This document shows positions 58,851 through 64,000 of a stretch of DNA of 64,000 nt, one piece after another (the first letter of the stretch is position 1; every line of letters starts with the position of its first letter). The position numbers were made by a program, and so were the translations under genes. Origin of the DNA: Nocardia paucivorans NBRC 100373 (GTDB taxonomy: Bacteria; Actinomycetota; Actinomycetes; Mycobacteriales; Mycobacteriaceae); the NCBI RefSeq assembly GCF_000308675.1, contig NZ_BAGE01000035.1:1-64000 (forward strand). Reading direction: 5' to 3'. The notes under the pieces were generated by a model, which saw only the letters and a list, made by a program, of their open reading frames with translations, ran no database searches and was not told the DNA's origin.

Positions 58851-59474
58851 GTGCGCGGGGTGGTGGGGCGCCGTCATCGCGCTCGTACCGGCCGGATGCG
58901 GTGTGAAAACCACGGGGGCATCCGATGCGGCCGATAGTGCGGGAGGATCGTCCATCCGACCGGTGATGCGGGTCGACTCGGCCGGTAGGGAGGTCGCCGC
59001 CGTCGGCCCGGCGGGTGATGGCTCGGCCACCTGCCCGTCGAATACGACCACCGCCATGGCGGGGCGCATCGACCGGCCCTACCGGCGGAAGCCGGAGTGT
59101 CACGCCGCGCTCGAGCGGGTGTTCGACCTGTTCCCCCGTCGCGGGAACGGCGCCGCCGGGCCGGCGGCACCTGTCCGGTGGGGAACAGCAGATGCCGGCG
59201 ATCGCGTGCCCCCGTGGCTCGTCCTCGGCTGCTACTGCTCGACGAGCCGTCCATGGGCCTGGCGCCGATGATGATGCGGTAGATCTTCCGAATCGTCGCC
59301 GAGATCAACCGGGCCGGTACCACCCGTCCTGCTGGTGGAACAGAACGCCCGACAGGCCCTGGGGCGCAGCGATCGGGCCTACGTCCTGGAGACCGGCTCG
59401 GTGACCGTTACCGGGACCGGCCGGATCTGCTCGCCGATTCCGCGGTGCAGGCGGCGTATCCGGGTGTCGGATAA
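58851..59474 (+). pseudogene. scar of a branched-chain amino-acid ABC transporter operon (livJ 5' end joined to livF 3' end)
   Basis: GTG 58851 starts a lipoprotein-like signal (VRGVVGR, then after a frameshift AVIALVPAGCGVKTTGASD). From about 59099 pieces of a LivF-type ATPase follow in order: ALERVFDLFPR, LSGGEQQM (signature), RPRLLLLDEPSMGLAP (Walker B), IFRIVAEINRAGTT, LLVEQNARQALGRSDRAYVL and LLADSAVQAAYPGVG-stop. They lie in different frames, with four frameshifts and an in-frame TAG at 59280. The permease genes and livG that normally lie between are gone. The simplest reading is an internal deletion followed by decay. Confidence 0.75.
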
Positions 59475-59546
59475 CGGTCCCCGATCGCACGCCGGGGTGG
59501 GTGTCGGCCGTCCGGGCTGTCGGGGGTGGTCCCTAGACTCTCGGAT

Positions 59547-62306
59547 GTGACCCCACCGACCACCCGGAACACAGCAGCGCAGCCCACCTCCACCGCTCTC
59601 GTCTCCGAGACGCCCGATATCTCCGGGGAACGGCCCACCCTGCTGCTACTGGACGGTCATTCGCTGGCCTACCGCGCGTTCTACGCGCTGCCCGCGGAGA
59701 ACTTCAAAACGGTTACCGGCCAGACCACCAACGCGGTGTACGGGTTCACCGCCATGCTGATCAATCTGCTGCGCGATGAGAAGCCTACGCATGTGGCCGC
59801 CGCCTTCGACGTCTCCCGACAGACCTTCCGGGTCGAGAAATACCCGGAGTACAAGGCCAATCGGATCACGACCCCCGACGATTTCCGTGGCCAGATCGAA
59901 CTCGTCAAGGATGTGCTGGGGGCGCTCGGCATCCCGGTGATGGCGGTGGAGGGGTATGAGGCCGACGATGTGATCGCCACCCTCGCCGGTCGGGCGGCGC
60001 CACAGGGTTATCGGGTGCTCATCGTCACCGGGGACCGCGATTCCCTCCAGTTGGTCGACGACAATGTCACCGTGTTGTACCCGCGCAAGGGGGTTTCGGA
60101 CCTGACGCGGTTCACCCCGGAGGCGGTGGAGGCCAAATACGGGCTGACGCCTGCCCAGTATCCGGATTTCGCGGCCCTGCGCGGCGACCCGAGCGACAAT
60201 CTGCCCGGTATCCCCGGGGTGGGGGAGAAGACCGCCACCAAATGGATCCGGGAATACGGTGATCTGAACACCCTCGTCGACCGGGTCGACGAGGTGCGCG
60301 GCAAGGTCGGTGACGCGCTGCGCGCCAATTTGAGCACCGTGGTGCTCAACCGGCAGCTCACCGAGATGGTGCGCGATGTTCCGCTGCCCTATACCCCCGA
60401 TCAGCTGGCTCGCGGCCCCTGGGACCGCGACCGTATCCACCGGTTGTTCGACGACCTGGAATTCCGGGTGTTGCGTGACCGACTGTTCGAAACCCTCGCC
60501 GCGCCCACACCGGAAGCCGAGGCCGGTTTCCACATCAGCGGGCGGACACTCGCCCCGGGAAGCGTCGCCGACTGGTTGAACGAACATACGAAAGCCGGTG
60601 TGCGCCACGGTATCTCGGTGTCGGGTAGCGGTGCGCCCGGTCGCGGTGACGTCCGTGCGATCGCCTTCGCCGCCGCCGACGGCGAAGGGGCCTACATCGA
60701 TACCGTTGCCCTGACCCCCGAGGACGAGGCCGCGCTCGGGGCCTGGTTGGCCGATCCGGATGTGCCCAAGGCGCTGCACGAGGCCAAATCCGCCATTCAC
60801 GCCCTGCGCGGTCGCGGGTGGACCCTGCGCGGGATCACCAGCGATACCGCCCTGGCCGCCTATCTGGTGCGTCCCGGCCAGCGCAGTTTCGACCTGGAAG
60901 ACCTCTCCCTGCGCTATCTGAGCCGGGAACTGCGTACCGAAACAGACGACACGCAGCAGTTGTCGTTGCTCGACGAGGAGGACGCCGCCGACAACCGCCT
61001 TGCCGAGGGCGAGATGTTGCGGGCCCGCGCCGTCGCCGATCTCGCCGATGCGCTCGATGTGGAGCTGGCGAATATCGAATCCACCGCGCTGCTGCACGAG
61101 ATGGAGCTCCCGCTGCTCGAGGTGCTGGCCGCCCTGGAGGACGCCGGAATAGCCGTCGATATCGACCGGTTGGAGGCGCTGCAGCGGCAGTTCGCGGACA
61201 AGGTCGCCGAGGCGGCGAACGCGGCCTACGCCGAGATCGGCCGACAGATCAACCTGGGATCGCCGAAACAACTGCAGGTGGTGTTGTTCGACGAGCTCGG
61301 TATGCCGAAGACCAAACGCACCAAAACCGGCTACACCACCGACGCCGACGCTCTGGAATCGCTGTACGAGAAAACCGAGCATCCGTTCCTGGCGCATCTA
61401 CTGGCCCACCGCGACGCCACCCGCCTCAAGGTGACCGTGGACGGTTTGCTCAAATCGGTCGCCGACGACGGCCGCATCCACACCACCTTCAACCAGACCA
61501 TCGCCGCCACCGGCCGGTTGTCGTCCACCGAGCCGAATCTGCAGAACATCCCCATCCGCACCGACACCGGTCGGATGATCCGGGACACATTCGTGGTCGG
61601 CCCCGGCTACGAATCGCTGATGACCGCCGACTACAGCCAGATCGAAATGCGGATCATGGCGCACCTGTCCGGTGACGAGGGCCTCATCGAGGCCTTCAAT
61701 TCGGGGGAGGATCTGCACAGCTTCGTCGCTTCCAAGGCGTTCGACATTCCGATCTCCGAGGTCCATCCGGAAATGCGCCGCCGTATCAAGGCGATGTCCT
61801 ACGGTCTGGCCTACGGCCTGAGCTCCTACGGCCTGTCCGCGCAGCTGAAGATCAGCACCCAAGAGGCCAAGGAGCAGATGGACACCTACTTCGCCCGCTT
61901 CGGCGGTATTCGCGACTACCTGCAGGAAGTGGTCGAACAGGCCCGCAAGGTCGGCTACACCCAAACCCTTTTCGGTCGGCGTCGCTACCTACCCGATCTG
62001 GACCACAGCAACCGTCAGCGACGTGAGGCCGCCGAGCGCATGGCACTCAACGCTCCCATTCAGGGCACCGCCGCCGACATCATCAAGGTGGCGATGATCA
62101 ATGTGTACCGGGCCATCGCCGAGGCCGGGCTGCGCTCGCGCATGCTGCTGCAGATCCACGACGAGTTGGTGTTCGAGGTCGCACCCGGGGAACGCGAGGC
62201 CCTGGAGTCCCTGGTGCGGGAGCAGATGTCCTCCGCCATCGAGCTCTCGGTTCCGCTGGATGTCTCGGTTGGCACCGGCCCCAGTTGGGACACCGCCGCG
62301 CATTGA
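59547..62306 (+). CDS. polA: DNA polymerase I
   Basis: A 919-residue repair polymerase. The N-terminal 5' nuclease domain (about 30-310) has LLLLDGHSLAYRAFYALPAE, VEGYEADDVIATLAG and GDPSDNLPGIPGVGEKTA. The middle domain keeps no clear proofreading carboxylates, as in other actinobacterial PolA. The polymerase domain shows motif A DYSQIEMRIMAHLSGDEGLI, motif B RRRIKAMSYGLAYGLSSYGL and motif C LLQIHDELVFEV. GTG 59547 gives a normal N-terminus. Confidence 0.96.
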   Translation: MTPPTTRNTAAQPTSTALVSETPDISGERPTLLLLDGHSLAYRAFYALPAENFKTVTGQTTNAVYGFTAMLINLLRDEKPTHVAAAFDVSRQTFRVEKYPEYKANRITTPDDFRGQIELVKDVLGALGIPVMAVEGYEADDVIATLAGRAAPQGYRVLIVTGDRDSLQLVDDNVTVLYPRKGVSDLTRFTPEAVEAKYGLTPAQYPDFAALRGDPSDNLPGIPGVGEKTATKWIREYGDLNTLVDRVDEVRGKVGDALRANLSTVVLNRQLTEMVRDVPLPYTPDQLARGPWDRDRIHRLFDDLEFRVLRDRLFETLAAPTPEAEAGFHISGRTLAPGSVADWLNEHTKAGVRHGISVSGSGAPGRGDVRAIAFAAADGEGAYIDTVALTPEDEAALGAWLADPDVPKALHEAKSAIHALRGRGWTLRGITSDTALAAYLVRPGQRSFDLEDLSLRYLSRELRTETDDTQQLSLLDEEDAADNRLAEGEMLRARAVADLADALDVELANIESTALLHEMELPLLEVLAALEDAGIAVDIDRLEALQRQFADKVAEAANAAYAEIGRQINLGSPKQLQVVLFDELGMPKTKRTKTGYTTDADALESLYEKTEHPFLAHLLAHRDATRLKVTVDGLLKSVADDGRIHTTFNQTIAATGRLSSTEPNLQNIPIRTDTGRMIRDTFVVGPGYESLMTADYSQIEMRIMAHLSGDEGLIEAFNSGEDLHSFVASKAFDIPISEVHPEMRRRIKAMSYGLAYGLSSYGLSAQLKISTQEAKEQMDTYFARFGGIRDYLQEVVEQARKVGYTQTLFGRRRYLPDLDHSNRQRREAAERMALNAPIQGTAADIIKVAMINVYRAIAEAGLRSRMLLQIHDELVFEVAPGEREALESLVREQMSSAIELSVPLDVSVGTGPSWDTAAH

Positions 62307-62367
62307 CGTGTTCGGCCTCTGAGGCGCGAGCGACTCCCGCGTATCGTGTACCTCCGCGCCCCGAGAG

Positions 62368-62460
62368 CCGGGTTTTCGACCCGGTGCTTTCGGGGTGCGG
62401 AGATACGGGACGGGTTGCGGACTCCGGCCCCGCGGGCGCGAGCCCGCGCGAATCGCGGGC
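62368..62460 (+). terminator. hairpins after polA, likely terminator
   Basis: CCGGGT-TTTCG-ACCCGG (62368-62384) and the perfect GCCCGCG-CGAAT-CGCGGGC (62442-62460) lie 60-150 bp after the polA stop. Neither has a T-run, but a terminator in this stretch is likely because a new promoter follows at 62659. Confidence 0.5.
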
Positions 62461-62658
62461 AGAAATATCCGACCCGGTCGGTTTCTCGGATGATTCCCGA
62501 CGAGTCGGGTGGGTTCGTTATCCGTAGGTGATTTATCGATGGAATATGCGCGTCCGGGCGGGGCCGGTTGTGATGCGAGACATGGGCCGGTGCGGCGCGT
62601 AGGGCTGTGAGCAGGTCAAACAGTACTTACGAGTAGGAAAAAGGGCCGCCGAATATGG

Positions 62659-62687
62659 TTGCCATCGAGATACGAAGTCTTTATTCT
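62659..62687 (+). promoter_or_regulatory. promoter of the leader/LeuA-domain unit
   Basis: TTGCCA (62659-62664) and TATTCT (62682-62687) are separated by 17 bp. The predicted start of transcription, about 62694, coincides with the GTG of the leader frame. Confidence 0.6.
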
Positions 62688-62694
62688 CGAATGC

Positions 62695-62808
62695 GTGCAG
62701 ATTCCCGCCGACCCCCGTGCCGCGCTGAAGGTTGACCTCGGCAGCGTTGTACTTCCGCTCACCACCAGGGTGTCGGGTCGGCTACTGCTCGTAGTAGCTC
62801 GCCCGTAG
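62695..62808 (+). CDS. putative leucine/valine leader peptide
   Basis: An open frame of 37 codons starts with GTG at the predicted transcription start; a shorter in-frame GTG at 62770 gives the 12-residue VSGRLLLVVARP. It ends in three leucine codons (CTA CTG CTC, including the rare CTA), two valines (GTA GTA), Ala-Arg-Pro and TAG. Leader peptides of actinobacterial ilvB and leuA operons have similar runs (for example RLVVVTARRLP in corynebacteria). It lies about 100 nt before a gene for a LeuA-type regulatory domain. Confidence 0.55.
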   Translation: MQIPADPRAALKVDLGSVVLPLTTRVSGRLLLVVARP

Positions 62809-62862
62809 CGGGGTCTATTCGGACCGGCCCCTCGCTGCGGGCTGTTACTTGTTTGCTGGTCC
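62781..62862 (+). promoter_or_regulatory. putative transcription attenuator
   Basis: Three hairpins can be drawn by hand. A: GCTACT (62781-62786) with AGTAGC (62793-62798), over the Leu/Val codons. B: AGCGGGG (62807-62813) with CCCCTCGCT (62828-62836), one bulged base. C: GGACCGGC (62821-62828) with GCTGGTCC (62855-62862), one G-U pair. B and C share bases and exclude each other, the usual attenuator logic. Confidence 0.5.
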
Positions 62863-62906
62863 CCCTCTGACTACCGAAAACTATTCTTCGGGAAGACCTA
62901 CGTGCC

Positions 62907-63341
62907 ATGACCATGCTGACCCTGGACAGTGATGAATTCAGTGCGTTCGCGCCGAGAAGCCTGCGGGCAGAGAGCGCGAACCTGACCCCCGCCCAATTCC
63001 ACGACAAATACGGTGAATGCGGCGGTTCCATTCGACTCGACGCCTGGTCGTCGACCGGAGACCGGAATGGCGCATTCACCGCCACTCTCGATTTCGCCGG
63101 TCGGGTGAAGACCGTCGTCGCCGCCGGTAGCCCGGTGGCGGCCATGACCTCGGCCCTGTACGAGGCGGGCTATCCGGTCGAGATTTTGCAGTTCCACCAG
63201 CGCCGGACCGCCGAGGGCACCGCGACCTATATGCAGTGCGAGTTCGACGGCCGCCGGGGTTGGGGCGTCGCCTTGGCCGCCGACGGTGCGGAATCCTCGG
63301 TGCGCGCCATGATAGCGAGCGTCAATCGACTCGGCGCCTGA
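62907..63341 (+). CDS. free-standing LeuA-type allosteric (regulatory) domain protein
   Basis: A 144-residue protein. It resembles the C-terminal regulatory domain of 2-isopropylmalate synthase: IRLDAWSSTGDRNGAFTATL, GSPVAAMTSALYEAGYPVEI, TYMQCEFDGRRGWGVALAAD and SSVRAMIASVNRLG align with the DGR-WGVG and S-KA-VSAVNR ends of LeuA. No catalytic TIM barrel is present. It could bind leucine or modulate LeuA-family enzymes; this is inference. The start ATG 62907 is followed by ATG 62913; GGGAAG lies about 12 nt upstream. An attenuator-like leader precedes it. Confidence 0.75.
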   Translation: MTMLTLDSDEFSAFAPRSLRAESANLTPAQFHDKYGECGGSIRLDAWSSTGDRNGAFTATLDFAGRVKTVVAAGSPVAAMTSALYEAGYPVEILQFHQRRTAEGTATYMQCEFDGRRGWGVALAADGAESSVRAMIASVNRLGA

Positions 63342-63389
63342 GGCGGCGTGAACGAAATCGACTGCGCGGCAACGGAATAGCGAACAACA

Positions 63390-63429
63390 ACGGCGGGCCG
63401 TTCATCTTTTCGGGTGAACGGCCCGCCGT
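63390..63429. terminator. bidirectional hairpin terminator
   Basis: Perfect 15-bp arms (63390-63404 and 63415-63429) around a 10-nt loop containing TTTT lie between the LeuA-domain gene and the convergent thioredoxin gene. Confidence 0.85.
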
Positions 63430-63485
63430 CGTACCGTCTGTTCGCGGCCGCTTGTCGCGACCATTCCCCCGGAGTCGCTAGGCGA

Positions 63486-63869
63486 CTATTCGGCGGCCTG
63501 GCCGTTCTGTGCCTGCTGCTCGGCGATCTGCCGGCGGACCTCGTCCATATCCAAGGCCTTCACCTGGGTCACCAGGTCCTCCAGCGCGGCGGGGGGCAGT
63601 GCGCCCGGCTGCGCGAAGACCAGCACACCTTCGCGGAAGGCCATGATGGTGGGGATGGACTGGATATTGGCGGCCGCCGCCAATCCCTGTTCGGCCTCGG
63701 TGTCGACCTTTCCGTGCACCACATCGGGGTGCTTCTCCGATGAAGCCTCGAAGGTCGGTGCGAAGCTGCGGCACGGGCCGCACCACGAGGCCCAGAAATC
63801 GACGAGTACCACGTCGTTTCCGGTGACGATCTCATCGAAGTTCTGTTCTGTCAGCGTCTGGGTGGCCAT
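63486..63869 (-). CDS. trxA: thioredoxin
   Basis: A 127-residue thiol-disulfide reductase with the active site WASWCGPCRSF near residue 29 and the cis-proline in NIQSIPTIMAF. After the thioredoxin fold about 20 extra residues form a charged helix (MDEVRRQIAEQQAQNGQAAE). The ATG at 63869 has GAGAGGAC upstream. It is transcribed away from the window edge; nothing else is visible between 63870 and 64000. Confidence 0.95.
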   Translation of the reverse strand: MATQTLTEQNFDEIVTGNDVVLVDFWASWCGPCRSFAPTFEASSEKHPDVVHGKVDTEAEQGLAAAANIQSIPTIMAFREGVLVFAQPGALPPAALEDLVTQVKALDMDEVRRQIAEQQAQNGQAAE

Positions 63870-64000
63870 GGCGTCCTCTCGTTTCGGTATGCGGTGCAAC
63901 GTCGACGCCGGCCGCAATGTTCCACAGCGGTGTCGGACGCCGCGGGTGTTCGGGTCCTGTTCGGTGATCGGGCGGGTGAGGTGACGATCGCCCGGTGGCG

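Noticed and set aside
59646..61397. 583-codon minus-strand open frame inside polA
   Set aside because: Antisense shadow of a gene with complete PolA motifs.

Overview
The window is a high-GC actinobacterial chromosome segment. Gene content and order match the Nocardia/Mycobacterium group: ddn-like gene and ilvA, treY, bioAFD, bioB with bsaP, nadABC with a divergent nrtR, hisDCBH, priA-impA-hisF-hisI, a bcp-type peroxiredoxin, trpE-(membrane protein)-trpCBA, lgt, pyk, tesB, pdtaR, polA. Strong G/C third positions, many GTG starts, 4-bp stop/start overlaps and -10 boxes 6-7 nt before start codons (leaderless mRNAs) fit this group. A Nocardia-like organism is the best guess. No insertion sequence, rRNA, CRISPR or prophage is visible, so this is core chromosome with small accessory insertions and decayed genes.

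Layout. 1-5.6 kb: 3' part of a serine-hydrolase gene, a perfect 16-bp-arm terminator, ilvA, a deazaflavin-type reductase, a small membrane protein and a solitary treY. 5.7-11.1 kb: biotin genes bioA, bioF and bioD; bioA lies between two divergent cupin/MarR pairs, one with an intact cupin and one with a frameshifted cupin, each with a palindromic operator. 11.2-16.9 kb: a MacS-type sensor kinase and its regulator, a large DUF2339 membrane protein and a membrane-anchored alpha/beta hydrolase. 17.0-20.3 kb: a four-gene operon on the minus strand (ArsR-ArsC fusion, VOC protein, TVP38-family membrane protein, APC permease), every gene overlapping the next by GTGA. 20.6-23.3 kb: bioQ divergent from bioB-bsaP-DUF2567. 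TGAAC-N3-GTTCA boxes upstream of bioA, upstream of bioF and between bioQ and bioB define a local BioQ regulon.

23.4-34.6 kb: GNAT and DUF1353 proteins, an unrecognised gene, nadABC with a divergent NrtR repressor and shared operator, a MerR/SDR pair, a decayed AlkZ-like gene, a secreted hydrolase and a Ser/Thr kinase. 35.6-44.3 kb: histidine biosynthesis in two blocks, split by an NTF2-like/MarR divergent pair, with a luciferase-type oxidoreductase inserted before hisI. 45-56 kb: peroxiredoxin, tryptophan genes, lgt with a repetitive acidic tail, a TM2 protein, pyruvate kinase and acyl-CoA thioesterase II. trpF is not present here; PriA is expected to do both the HisA and TrpF reactions.

56-64 kb: two hypothetical genes, tRNA-Leu(CAA), pdtaR, the scar of a deleted branched-chain amino-acid ABC transporter (5' end of a lipoprotein gene joined to a shattered livF 3' end), polA, then a free-standing LeuA-type regulatory-domain protein and thioredoxin. 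The LeuA-domain gene is preceded by a promoter, a short open frame ending in RLLLVVARP-stop and mutually exclusive hairpins, which looks like a leucine/valine attenuator. This is the most promising undescribed unit in the window.
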